Notes: a model not told the origin generated them from the sequence alone. Positions 22,959-30,827 are shown, numbered from the stretch's first letter. The stretch: DNA of 32,578 bases from Pedobacter agri PB92 (GCF_000258495.1 NZ_AJLG01000040.1:1-32578); one strand, 5' to 3'. Program-made: numbers and translations.

Positions 22959-24614
22959 TTAATTTGGTTTCTTAAACGTATCTTTCAATGTAACCGTCCT
23001 GTTGAAAACCAATTTATCGGTTGTGGAATCTTTATCTAAACAAAAATAACCTTTGCGAATAAACTGATAACGACTATCTAAATCTGCATCTGTTAAAGCA
23101 GGTTCAATGTAAGCGTTTGGTAGGATAGTTAAACTTTCAGGGTTTAGGTAATCCTTAAAATCGCCTTCTTCAGCATCTGGTGTTTCTGATGAAAATAGAC
23201 GATCGTATAAACGAATTTCAGCAGTTTTTGCATGTTGTGCGCTCACCCAATGGATGGTTCCTTTCACATTTATGCCGCTGGTGTCATTTCCACTTTTTGA
23301 TTCAGGGATGTAAGTACAATGAATTTCGGTTACGTTACCATTTTCATCTTTCACAAAATCCTCACATTTTACAATGTAAGCAAACTTTAAACGAACCATT
23401 GCGCCAGGTGCCAAACGGAACCATTTCTTCGCCGGAACTTCCATGAAGTCTTCACGCTCAATCCATAATTCGTTGCTGAAAGGAATTACACGAGTACCGC
23501 CACCATCTTCTGCTTCAGGATTATTTTCACCAATTAAATCTTCCGTTCCTTTTTCATAGTTGGTGATGATCAATTTAATTGGATCCAAAACCGCCATCAC
23601 ACGATTTGCTGATTTGTTCAAATCCTCACGGATACAGAATTCCAATAAACTCAATTCTATAAGGTTTTCGCGTTTGGCAATACCAATTCGCTCACAAAAC
23701 TCGCGAACACTTTTTGGCGTAAAGCCTCTTCTGCGCAAACCGGAAATGGTAGGCATGCGGGGATCATCCCAGCCGCTCACCAGATTTTCATTCACCAATT
23801 GCAACAACTTCCGCTTACTCATTACGGTTGAAGTAAGATTTAAACGGGCAAATTCATATTGCTTAGATGGAAAAATTTCCAACTGCTCAATAAACCAGTC
23901 ATACAATTCCCGGTGTGAAACATACTCTAACGTACAAATAGAGTGTGTGATATTTTCGATGCTATCGCTTTGTCCGTGGGCAAAATCATACATCGGGTAG
24001 ATGCACCATTTGTTACCTGTACGATGGTGTTCTGCATGTTTAATGCGATAAATAATCGGATCACGCATTAACATATTCGGACTGGCCATATCGATTTTAG
24101 CCCGTAAAATATAGGCGCCATCAGCAAATTCACCATTTTTCATTCTGGTGAAAATGTTTAAATTTTCTTCCACACTGCGGTTGCGGTATGGGCTATCCTG
24201 ACCAGGTTCTGTTGGCGTACCTTTTAAAGCTGCAATTTCATCTGCAGAACTTTCATCTACATAAGCCAGACCTTTTTCGATCAGTTTTACTGCAAAAGAA
24301 TACAACTCATCAAAATAATCTGATGCATATAATTCGTTTTTCCAGTTAAAACCCAACCATTTAATATCTTCTTGCTGGCTGTTAACATATTCTGTTTTCT
24401 CTGTTACCGGATTGGTATCATCAAAACGCAGATTGGTGTAGCCGCCGTATTTCTGTGTTAGTCCGAAGTTTAAGCATATTGCTTTTGCGTGGCCAATGTG
24501 TAGGTAACCATTAGGTTCTGGCGGAAAACGCGTAACCAAGGTTTCATACTTACCACTATTTAAGTCGTTCTCAACAATTTCTTCAATAAAGTTCAATGAC
24601 TTTTCTTCACTCAT
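22959..24614 (-). CDS. glnS: Glutaminyl-tRNA synthetase
   Basis: A 551-residue class I synthetase that charges tRNA-Gln directly. The signature HIGH lies at residues 39-42 (PPEPNGYLHIGHAKA) and the KMSKS-like loop is VMSKRKL (264-270). Acceptor-binding segments such as RFDDTNPVTEK, YPMYDFAHGQSDSIENITHS and DPRMPTISGLRRRG are intact. The C-terminal half forms the two beta-barrel anticodon domains. Length is normal. The ATG at 24614 follows a TACATTTG box. The acidic stretch GENNPEAEDGGGTR at about 355-368 is a lineage-type insertion in the first beta-barrel. Confidence 0.97.
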   Translation of the reverse strand: MSEEKSLNFIEEIVENDLNSGKYETLVTRFPPEPNGYLHIGHAKAICLNFGLTQKYGGYTNLRFDDTNPVTEKTEYVNSQQEDIKWLGFNWKNELYASDYFDELYSFAVKLIEKGLAYVDESSADEIAALKGTPTEPGQDSPYRNRSVEENLNIFTRMKNGEFADGAYILRAKIDMASPNMLMRDPIIYRIKHAEHHRTGNKWCIYPMYDFAHGQSDSIENITHSICTLEYVSHRELYDWFIEQLEIFPSKQYEFARLNLTSTVMSKRKLLQLVNENLVSGWDDPRMPTISGLRRRGFTPKSVREFCERIGIAKRENLIELSLLEFCIREDLNKSANRVMAVLDPIKLIITNYEKGTEDLIGENNPEAEDGGGTRVIPFSNELWIEREDFMEVPAKKWFRLAPGAMVRLKFAYIVKCEDFVKDENGNVTEIHCTYIPESKSGNDTSGINVKGTIHWVSAQHAKTAEIRLYDRLFSSETPDAEEGDFKDYLNPESLTILPNAYIEPALTDADLDSRYQFIRKGYFCLDKDSTTDKLVFNRTVTLKDTFKKPN

Positions 24615-24636
24615 AAAAACCTGTAAATTAGGAATG

Positions 24637-24644
24637 CAAATGTA
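24637..24644 (-). promoter_or_regulatory. Candidate -7 box for glnS
   Basis: Minus-strand TACATTTG matches TAnnTTTG exactly and ends 22 nt before the glnS ATG. No good -33 match at the usual distance. Confidence 0.4.
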
Positions 24645-24730
24645 AAAATATTAGTGCAATTCTGGTTGTTTTGCCTAATGATTAATTTGAGCATCAAAAT
24701 CAATACATTTACATCAACTTAATATTCATT

Positions 24731-25150
24731 ATGAGCAAAGTATTAAACCGGCCAATACGTGTTTTGGTGGCGAAAGTTGGCCTGGATGGCCATGATCGAG
24801 GCGCCAAAGTGATCGCCACTTCCCTTCGAGATGCGGGTATGGAAGTTATTTATACCGGCCTTCGCCAAACCCCAGAAATGGTAGTAAATACAGCCTTGCA
24901 GGAGGATGTGGATGCTATCGGAATTTCCATCTTATCAGGTGCGCATATGACGGTTTTTCCTAAAATCATTCATTTTATGAAAGAAAAACAGCTCGATGAT
25001 GTGTTATTAACAGGTGGAGGAATTATTCCGGAGGCAGACCGGATTAAACTTGCAGCATTAGGTGTTGGTGAATTATTTCCACCCGGAACAACCATGGCGA
25101 GCATTGTAGATTATATTCAGAATTGGGTTGCACAAAACAGAAATTTTTAA
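24731..25150 (+). CDS. Stand-alone cobalamin-binding subunit of an acyl-CoA mutase (IcmB/MCM C-terminal type)
   Basis: A 139-residue B12-binding Rossmann domain. It carries the base-off motif LDGHDRG with axial ligand His21, the SxL element in ISILSGAH (Ser66, Leu68) and the GGG loop [12 protein letters not shown] (95-97). It matches the C-terminal domain of methylmalonyl-CoA mutase and the free small subunit of isobutyryl-CoA mutase (IcmB) in length and in the [17 protein letters not shown] opening. It would bind adenosylcobalamin and pair with a large TIM-barrel subunit, which is not in this window. Three bases separate it from the crotonase gene, so the two are co-transcribed. Which acyl-CoA is isomerised is not determined. 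Confidence 0.88.
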   Translation: MSKVLNRPIRVLVAKVGLDGHDRGAKVIATSLRDAGMEVIYTGLRQTPEMVVNTALQEDVDAIGISILSGAHMTVFPKIIHFMKEKQLDDVLLTGGGIIPEADRIKLAALGVGELFPPGTTMASIVDYIQNWVAQNRNF

Positions 25151-25153
25151 ATT

Positions 25154-25933
25154 ATGGCATATCAGAATTTATTATCAGAGGTAAAGGATAACATTTTATA
25201 CATCGTTATAAACCGAGAGAAGGCATTAAATGCACTAAATAAAGAAACACTTCAGGAACTTGCAGACGTTATTGCATTTGCAGAAAAGAACGAAGAAGTT
25301 AGAGGCGTAATTCTAACCGGCGCCGGAGAAAAAGCATTTGTAGCAGGAGCAGATATTAAGGAATTTTCTAACTACAACGGAACGCAGGGAGAGGAACTTG
25401 CCAGAAAAGGCCAGGAAAATGTTTTCAACGCAATAGAAAATTCATCGAAACTCTTTATAGCTGCCATAAATGGCTTCGCGTTAGGCGGAGGATTAGAACT
25501 TGCCATGGCCTGCCATATCCGAATTGCGGCAGACAATGCTAAACTAGGCTTACCAGAGGTTACATTAGGCTTGATTCCCGGCTACGGAGGTACGCAGCGT
25601 TTGACACAACTTGTTGGCAAAGGTAAAGCAATCGAACTTATCACTACCGCAAATGCGATTTCAGCAGTCGAAGCTGAAAAAATCGGATTGGTTAATTATA
25701 CGGTACCCCAGGCCGATTTAATCAATAAAGCCAGAGAAATTTTAGATATCGTGAAACAGAGAGCACCACTAGCTATTAGTGCAGCCATTCAAGCGGTAAA
25801 CGCCTCAATAAACACTGATCATGGCTTTGAAACAGAGATCAAGGCTTTTGGCAAATGCTTTGAAACTGATGATTTTAAAGAAGGCGTAACCGCTTTTGTT
25901 GAAAAACGACCAGCAAAATTTTCCGGAAAGTGA
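25154..25933 (+). CDS. Enoyl-CoA hydratase/isomerase (crotonase family)
   Basis: A 259-residue crotonase-fold enzyme. The oxyanion-hole segments are AFVAGADIKEF (61-71) and ALGGGLELAMACH (109-121). Both catalytic glutamates of true enoyl-CoA hydratases are present, Glu115 (GGGLELA) and Glu135 (LPEVTLG), followed by IPGYGGTQRL, so 2-enoyl-CoA hydration is likely. The C-terminal helices (FETEIKAFGKCFETDDFKEGVTAFVEKRPAKFSGK split around the usual trimer contact) are complete. It lies 3 bp after the B12-binding subunit gene, suggesting a shared acyl-CoA pathway such as branched-chain amino acid or odd-chain fatty acid breakdown. Confidence 0.9.
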   Translation: MAYQNLLSEVKDNILYIVINREKALNALNKETLQELADVIAFAEKNEEVRGVILTGAGEKAFVAGADIKEFSNYNGTQGEELARKGQENVFNAIENSSKLFIAAINGFALGGGLELAMACHIRIAADNAKLGLPEVTLGLIPGYGGTQRLTQLVGKGKAIELITTANAISAVEAEKIGLVNYTVPQADLINKAREILDIVKQRAPLAISAAIQAVNASINTDHGFETEIKAFGKCFETDDFKEGVTAFVEKRPAKFSGK

Positions 25934-26096
25934 TAATTAAGTCTAATTAATTCTATATCCGTAAAAAATAAGTGTAGAAAAAATTTCCCATTTTCAAAAA
26001 ATTTGAGTAATTATGCGCTGTCTATATAACTCTCTAAAAAGTGCATTATCTTGTTGATTTAAGGGATTCTATAGTTTATTTAATAGGTTATTCTGA

Positions 26097-27503
26097 ATGA
26101 AAAAGAAGATTCTCATAGTCGACGATGAGGTAAACATCGGTTTATTGCTTTCAAAATTTCTAACAAGGAATGGTTTTGAAGTGGCAAACGCTATTACTGG
26201 CTCCTCAGCTTTAGACATCATGTCAAACGAAACCTTTGATTTGATCTTGTGCGATTATAGATTAGATGATACCGATGGCCGGGAAATATTAATTAAGGTA
26301 AAAGAAAACTATCCTACAACCGGAGTAATTATTATTACGGGTTATTCAGACATCAAGCTAGCCGTCGAATTAATCAAGTTAGGGGCCTACGATTACATTA
26401 CCAAGCCATTATACCCTGATGAAATTCTAAATACCATTAACAAGGCACTGGAAACACAAAGGGCTTTAAATGAAAATAAAGGGTCTTCAAGCAAAAGAAA
26501 TGAAACTGATTCTGAATATGTAAACTTTACGGAATACATTGATGGCAATAGTGAGGTTTCAGCTACGCTATTGAAACAGATACAGTTAATTGCACCAACA
26601 TCTTACAGTATTATCTTAACAGGAAAAAGTGGTACCGGGAAAGAGTGTGTAGCCAAAACGATTCACCTCAATAGTTTAAGAAAAGATAAGCCATTTATTG
26701 CGATGGATTGTGGTTCGTTAACCAAAGAACTCGCGGGAAGTGAATTCTTCGGTCATGAGAAAGGCTCTTTTACAGGTGCGCTTTATACAAAAATAGGTCA
26801 CTTTGAACAGGCAAATGGAGGCACTTTGTTTTTGGATGAAATTGGAAACCTTTCTTATGAAATACAGGCTACATTACTGAGAACTGTTCAGGAACGCAAA
26901 GTTAAACGCATTGGCAGTACGAAAGAAATTGATTTAGATGTTCGCATTATTGTAGCCACAAACGAAAACCTGGTTGACAATATTGGAAAAGGTACGTTTA
27001 GAGAAGATTTGTATCACCGCTTTAATGAATTTTCAATCCACCTTCCATCATTAAAAAAGCGTGGAAATGATATTCTCATTTTTGCAGATAAGTTTTTAGC
27101 CGTGGCTAACCAGGAACTCAATAAAAACATCAGAGGCTTCTCAGATGGTGTTAAAAATTGTTTTTTAAACTATAGCTGGCCAGGAAATGTTCGGGAGCTA
27201 AAGAACGTTATCAGACGAGTTGCTTTACTAACAGACGGAAATTTGATTCAGGTTGATGTGTTGCCTCTGGAGTTATCAAATTATATTAAAGATTTCGACA
27301 ATGAGGAATCTTTAAAGCAAATGAAACCCAAAGCAATCGATAAACCGAAAGACTTGAAAAATGCCGCTCAGGAAGCAGAGTACGACACTATTTTACGGGT
27401 ATTGAAAGAAGTTAATTTCAATAAAACAAAAGCAGCTCAGATTTTAAAAATTGATAGAAAGACGCTTTATAATAAGATCAAAGCTATTAAATTCGACGAG
27501 TAG
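26097..27503 (+). CDS. Sigma-54-dependent response regulator, NtrC family
   Basis: A 468-residue activator with three domains. The receiver (1-120) has VDDE, phospho-acceptor Asp53 (LILCDYRL), Thr81 and Lys103. The AAA+ domain (about 150-385) has Walker A GKSGTGKE (176-183), the sigma-54-contacting GSFTGA (223-228), Walker B GGTLFLDEIG (241-250) and an arginine-finger region FREDLYHRF. A Fis-type helix-turn-helix closes the protein (about 425-468, NFNKTKAAQILKIDRKTLYNKI). It should hydrolyse ATP to open sigma-54 promoters after phosphorylation. No histidine kinase is adjacent. A tandem set of envelope genes follows 69 bp later, though no -24/-12 (GG-N10-GC) promoter was found before them. Confidence 0.93.
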   Translation: MKKKILIVDDEVNIGLLLSKFLTRNGFEVANAITGSSALDIMSNETFDLILCDYRLDDTDGREILIKVKENYPTTGVIIITGYSDIKLAVELIKLGAYDYITKPLYPDEILNTINKALETQRALNENKGSSSKRNETDSEYVNFTEYIDGNSEVSATLLKQIQLIAPTSYSIILTGKSGTGKECVAKTIHLNSLRKDKPFIAMDCGSLTKELAGSEFFGHEKGSFTGALYTKIGHFEQANGGTLFLDEIGNLSYEIQATLLRTVQERKVKRIGSTKEIDLDVRIIVATNENLVDNIGKGTFREDLYHRFNEFSIHLPSLKKRGNDILIFADKFLAVANQELNKNIRGFSDGVKNCFLNYSWPGNVRELKNVIRRVALLTDGNLIQVDVLPLELSNYIKDFDNEESLKQMKPKAIDKPKDLKNAAQEAEYDTILRVLKEVNFNKTKAAQILKIDRKTLYNKIKAIKFDE

Positions 27504-27572
27504 CAATATTTTCGGCTACTAAGAAAACAAAAGCACACGTTTTAATATTAAAAGAATACCAAACATCTATTT

Positions 27573-28623
27573 ATGTCGGTATTCTCTTACAAACAGCGTA
27601 ATAATATTAATTTGCTTATTATAATAGCACTTGGGCTATTAATTGCCTATTCATTGCAGGGAATTTTTAGTGCCATTTTAAGTACGCTTGTGCTTTACAC
27701 TATTATGCGGCCTGCTTATATTCATTTAGCTGAGATAAAAGGCTGGAACAGGAGACTTGTTGCTGTTTTGTTAATTACAATAAGCATTGTATTAATTGTG
27801 CTGCCATTTTATGCGCTAAGCAGCATGGTGATCAGTAAAATATCAGAGCTTAAAAACAACGAAATTTTCTTTAAAAATCTGCTGGTTAAACTTCAACACC
27901 TGGTTCCATTTAAAATTAATCAAGATCTTATCCAGGACGGATTAAACAGAGTAGGCAGCTGGGCAACAGATTTATTTCCTTCATTAATTTCCAGTGCGGT
28001 AAATATTATACTGAGCCTGCTGGTGATGTACTTTTTACTATACTTTATGCTCATCGAACGTAAGGTATTTGAACGGTCGCTAATAAAATATGCCCCGCTG
28101 AGAGAACAAAATGCGCTTCGTTTTGGAGATGAAATGCGGAATACCACCTATGCAAATGTACTCGGACAGGGATTGATTTGCCTGGTTCAGGGATCTTTGG
28201 TGAGTTTATCTTTTTATGTTTTAGGATATAAAGACCCGGTGTTTTGGGGTATAATTACAACATTCATCTCCTTTGTTCCTATCCTGGGCCCTCCAGTAGT
28301 GTTTGTGCCGGCTGCAATTTTGCAAATAGCAAATGGAAATAATTTTGCAGGGTGGACAATGTTAATTTTCGGTTTCGTGGTCATAATTAATATTGATAAC
28401 GTATTAAGATTTATCATTGCGAAAAAAAGTTGGCAACATACATCCTATAATTACGGTAATTGGCGTAATTATTGGTATTCCTTTATTCGGAATTTTGGGT
28501 CTTGTTTTTGGCCCATTACTCTTATCTTATTTTATTTTGCTTGTTAAAATTTATGAAACCAGCACGCTGGCATCAGAAAGATTAGAAAGAATTAAAACAA
28601 ATAACGAGCATAACGAGTTATAA
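27573..28623 (+). pseudogene. AI-2E family transporter, frameshifted at an A7 run
   Basis: The product is a polytopic membrane protein of the AI-2E/PerM/YdiK family, with helices at about 10-48, 60-80, 140-160 and 205-275, and the family block GIITTFISFVPILGPPVVFVPAAI. The frame that starts at 27573 runs off after FIIAKK into an unrelated tail and stops at 28547. Removing one A from the seven-A run at 28422-28428 joins it to the frame that gives VGNIHPIITVIGVIIGIPLFG, the standard family C-terminus, ending at 28623 (349 residues). The defect may be a real mutation, a sequencing error or a site of slippage. Without the repair the protein lacks its last helices. Substrate of this family is generally uncertain. 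Confidence 0.85.
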
Positions 28624-28694
28624 TTTATAGCTTAACAATAAAATAATATAGTAGTTCTTATATTGTGAATGTTAAACCCTTAAAATACATTATT

Positions 28695-28961
28695 ATGAAT
28701 GATAACTCAAAAGTTGTAGTTGCTCTATTAGCAGGCTTAGCTGCTGGTGCCGCTTTAGGTATTTTATTTGCACCAGATAAAGGTGAAGAAACACGCGACA
28801 AATTAAGTCAGTCTCTAAAAGATTTAGGCGATTCTATTAAGGATAAAGCAGCAGACGAAATCAATAATCTATCAAGTTTGAAAGATAAAGTTGTAAGCTC
28901 TATCAAAACTAAATTGAGAAGTGTTGAAGAAGAATACAGTGATGACGTTGAGCACGCTTAA
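28695..28961 (+). CDS. YtxH domain-containing protein (general-stress/gas-vesicle-protein-like)
   Basis: An 88-residue protein with one N-terminal transmembrane helix followed by an amphipathic coiled-coil tail. Residues 7-25 (VVVALLAGLAAGAALGILF) and the APDKGEETRDKL continuation are the YtxH signature (COG4980). The rest is charged helix (SLKDLGDSIKDKAADEI). I use the ATG at 28695; a GTG at 28665 is in frame but adds ten non-family residues. In Bacteroidota, YtxH genes often stand with holin-like membrane proteins in envelope or stress clusters, as here. Exact function is unknown. Confidence 0.85.
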   Translation: MNDNSKVVVALLAGLAAGAALGILFAPDKGEETRDKLSQSLKDLGDSIKDKAADEINNLSSLKDKVVSSIKTKLRSVEEEYSDDVEHA

Positions 28962-28972
28962 AAATAAATTAT

Positions 28973-28998
28973 AACTGAGCACCTTAACGTGCTCAGTT
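28973..28998 (+). other. Intercistronic hairpin between YtxH and holin-like genes
   Basis: AACTGAGCAC (28973-28982) pairs perfectly with GTGCTCAGTT (28989-28998), six-base loop, extendable by one T-A pair. There is no T-tract, so it is more likely an mRNA-processing or stability element than a full terminator. The end of the YtxH frame contains GAGCACGCTTAA, an alternative partner for the right arm. Confidence 0.6.
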
Positions 28999-29013
28999 AA
29001 ACCCATCTAAACT

Positions 29014-29395
29014 ATGCAAGAAAATAAAGATAAAAGTATTGAAGATCTTGTTGAAGACGCCAAAGGTTTTTTGGAAGCAAGAATCGAATATACAAGACTT
29101 TACCTTGTAGAAAAGGTATCCAAAATATTTGCGGATCTAGTTACCAATACTGCCGTTATAGTATGTTTTATATTGGCTTTTTTATTTGGTAGTGTAACGT
29201 TAGCACTATTTCTATCAGATGTTTTAGGTAGTTATACCAGAGGTTTTTGGTTGCGTTTCGGGAATTTACCTTTTACTTGCTGTTATTGTTTATCTTACAA
29301 AGGATAAATACATTGAGAAGGCAATTATAAACGTAGCAATTAGAAAATATTTCGACAAACTTGCAGATAAGGAGGAAGAAGATGAGAAAGTATAA
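29014..29395 (+). pseudogene. Holin-like membrane protein (DUF1469/Phage_holin_3_6 type), frameshifted at a T5 run
   Basis: Starts MQENKDKSIEDLVEDAKGFL with a charged amphipathic N-terminus, then a first membrane hairpin helix NTAVIVCFILAFLFGSVTLALFL. After SYTRGF the reading frame turns into unrelated sequence and stops at 29307. Deleting one T from the five-T run at 29244-29248 restores GCVSGIYLLLAVIVYLTKDK, the second helix, and a basic/acidic tail ending EEEDEKV at 29395 (126 residues). The repaired protein has the normal size and two-helix layout of the family. The repaired stop overlaps the next gene's start by 14 bp, as expected for a coupled operon. Same kind of defect as in the AI-2E gene nearby. 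Confidence 0.8.
29369..29375 (+). promoter_or_regulatory. Strong Shine-Dalgarno AAGGAGG deciding the start at 29382
   Basis: AAGGAGG with a 6-nt spacer to ATG 29382. Strong SD sequences are uncommon in this window. It supports 29382 over the in-frame TTG at 29361. Confidence 0.7.
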
Positions 29396-29816
29396 CATCA
29401 GAACTCTCGAAGATTTGAAAGCCGCAAAATTAGAGCTGAAAGTAGAATATACCCTGAAACAAAACATGCTCAAAAGTGACGGAAAATCATTTATGAAGCA
29501 ATTTACCTTGGGTGCGTTGATTAAAAAATATGTTACGCCAAATAACCTGTTTAAGGCAGATGAAAAGTTAAACATCAGTGGTACAGCAATGTCATTGCTT
29601 TTACCAATGGTTATGAATAAAACGCTTTTCAGAGGTGCTGGCTTTTTAACAAAAGCGGCCGTTGGCTTGGTATCAGGTAAAGTTGGTAAATCGCTTGATG
29701 CAGAACATCTCTCAGCAATTTTTAATTCAGTAAAAGGCTGGTTTGGAAAAAAGAAAGACCAAAAAGCAAAGAAATTTGTAGATTATGGCATTCCTCCAGA
29801 TAGTGAAACCTATTAA
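29382..29816 (+). CDS. Conserved-looking protein of unknown function, downstream of holin-like gene
   Basis: A 144-residue protein with no recognised domain. The N-terminal third is basic and helical (IRTLEDLKAAKLELKVEYTLKQ begins at about residue 6). The middle has two glycine-containing hydrophobic stretches (ISGTAMSLLLPMVMNKTLF and AGFLTKAAVGLVSGKVG) that may be membrane-associated. The C-terminus is KKKDQKAKKFVDYGIPPDSE. The ATG at 29382 has an AAGGAGG at ideal distance. It overlaps the repaired end of the holin-like gene and is probably the last gene of the AI-2E/YtxH/holin cluster, as a terminator follows. Function is probably related to the envelope, but this is only from context. Confidence 0.65.
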   Translation: MRKYNIRTLEDLKAAKLELKVEYTLKQNMLKSDGKSFMKQFTLGALIKKYVTPNNLFKADEKLNISGTAMSLLLPMVMNKTLFRGAGFLTKAAVGLVSGKVGKSLDAEHLSAIFNSVKGWFGKKKDQKAKKFVDYGIPPDSETY

Positions 29817-29824
29817 GTATTTAT

Positions 29825-29861
29825 AAAGCCTCTTATATTAAATATGGAGGCTTTTCTTTTT
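29825..29861 (+). terminator. Terminator of the YtxH/holin cluster
   Basis: AAAGCCTC (29825-29832) pairs with GAGGCTTT (29847-29854), with extra ATAT/ATAT pairing in the loop, followed by TCTTTTT. Begins 9 nt after the last stop. Confidence 0.85.
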
Positions 29862-29928
29862 ATGAAGATTTTATAACTTTACTTGTAGCGAAATTATGAT
29901 TTCAACCGTTTTCATAAAAAGGATATCA

Positions 29929-30354
29929 ATGAAAAATCTATTATTAATACTCGCAATCTGTTTAACACTTTCATGTAAAAAGGATTTAGACAAAAAACTT
30001 ACAACAAATAACTGGAACATTGAGTCGGCCAAAATTAATCCGGCCATGACTATTGGAACAAAATCAAGCACCAATTATTTGGAACTCATGGGTCCTGCGA
30101 GTTGTGCAGCCACAACAACATTAACCTTTTCGGAAGATGGCATCTTTACATCAAGCGCAAATGGTGCCTTATGCGATAGGTTTTACGACCCGAAGGCTGC
30201 ACCTGCAACCTGGTCACGTGAAGGAAACCAAATAATAATTTCTTCTATGACAGGCTCGCCATATACAATTAAAGGAAATAAACTCACTCATACGACAACG
30301 TTTACATCTGGAGGCACAACCTACACATTGGCGGAGGTATATAAAGCAAAATAA
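29929..30354 (+). CDS. Small lipocalin-like lipoprotein, unknown function
   Basis: A 141-residue lipoprotein. I use the ATG at 29929, which directly precedes the signal peptide MKNLLLILAICLTLSC (Cys16); the upstream ATG at 29896 adds a non-signal stretch. The residues after the cysteine, KKDLDKK, resemble the charged lipoprotein export signal that sends Bacteroidota lipoproteins to the cell surface. The mature protein has NNWNIESAKI and alternating strands (TTLTFSEDGIFTSS, TWSREGNQIIISS, YTIKGNKLTHTTTF), typical of the lipocalin-like/DUF4923-type beta-barrel lipoproteins of this phylum. Ligand and role are unknown. It stops 6 nt before the phosphatase start, so they may share an mRNA. Confidence 0.7.
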   Translation: MKNLLLILAICLTLSCKKDLDKKLTTNNWNIESAKINPAMTIGTKSSTNYLELMGPASCAATTTLTFSEDGIFTSSANGALCDRFYDPKAAPATWSREGNQIIISSMTGSPYTIKGNKLTHTTTFTSGGTTYTLAEVYKAK

Positions 30355-30360
30355 TACAAA

Positions 30361-30795
30361 TTGAAAATTTTAATGGTTTGCCTTGGCAACATCTGTCGCT
30401 CTCCATTGGCAGAGGGCATGATGCGTCATCTTGTTAAACAAGAAAATCTGAATTGGGAAATTGCATCTGCCGGTACTGGAAATTGGCATATTGGAAAAGC
30501 CCCGGATCATAGAAGTATAGCTGCAGCTAAGGCTTTAGGTTATGATATTAGCCAGCAAAGGGCGCAGCAGTTCAATCAATTGATGTTTTCGAGATTCGAT
30601 CTTATTTTAGTGATGGATCGAAACAACTTAACTGCTGTGAAACAGCTAGCTAAAACAGCTGAAGAGCGAGAAAAAGTTAAGCTTTTTTTAGATGATGATG
30701 AAGTAACGGATCCCTACTGGGACAATCACTTATTTCAGCCAGTTTGTAAACAAATTGAAGATAGATGCAAGGAAATTATCAAACAACTTTCGTAA
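30361..30795 (+). CDS. Low-molecular-weight protein-tyrosine phosphatase
   Basis: A 144-residue LMW-PTP, which dephosphorylates phosphotyrosine on proteins such as exopolysaccharide kinases. The P-loop CLGNICRSP has Cys7 and Arg13 (CX5R), and the general acid is Asp117 in TDPYW. Conserved SAGTGNWHIGKAPD and DLILVMDRNN segments are present. Translation starts at TTG 30361; the next in-frame ATG would leave only two residues before the catalytic cysteine and destroy the first strand, so the TTG is the credible start. It is next to a lipoprotein and a ThuA-like gene. No polysaccharide operon is in the window, so the substrate is unknown. Confidence 0.92.
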   Translation: MKILMVCLGNICRSPLAEGMMRHLVKQENLNWEIASAGTGNWHIGKAPDHRSIAAAKALGYDISQQRAQQFNQLMFSRFDLILVMDRNNLTAVKQLAKTAEEREKVKLFLDDDEVTDPYWDNHLFQPVCKQIEDRCKEIIKQLS

Positions 30796-30822
30796 GTTAG
30801 TGACCATTACCAAACCACTAAC
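30796..30822 (+). other. Hairpin in the leader of the ThuA-like gene
   Basis: GTTAGTG (30796-30802) pairs with CACTAAC (30816-30822), 13-nt loop, ending 5 nt before the ATG at 30828. It could be an operator or modulate translation; there is no T-tract for termination. Confidence 0.4.
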
Positions 30823-30827
30823 CAATA

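Noticed and set aside
28422-28430. Programmed -1 frameshift at A AAA AAG, dnaX style
   Set aside because: The zero-frame codons are AAA AAA AGT, so the slippery heptamer is not in the right register, and the rescue needs +1 rather than -1. Only transcript slippage or a base error remains possible.
28417-28623. Separate small membrane protein starting with TTG
   Set aside because: Its sequence is the C-terminus of the AI-2E permease in the frame restored by one base deletion; it is not an independent gene.
29273-29575. 100-residue minus-strand frame
   Set aside because: Antisense to the end of the holin-like gene and the following gene; low-complexity translation without a family.
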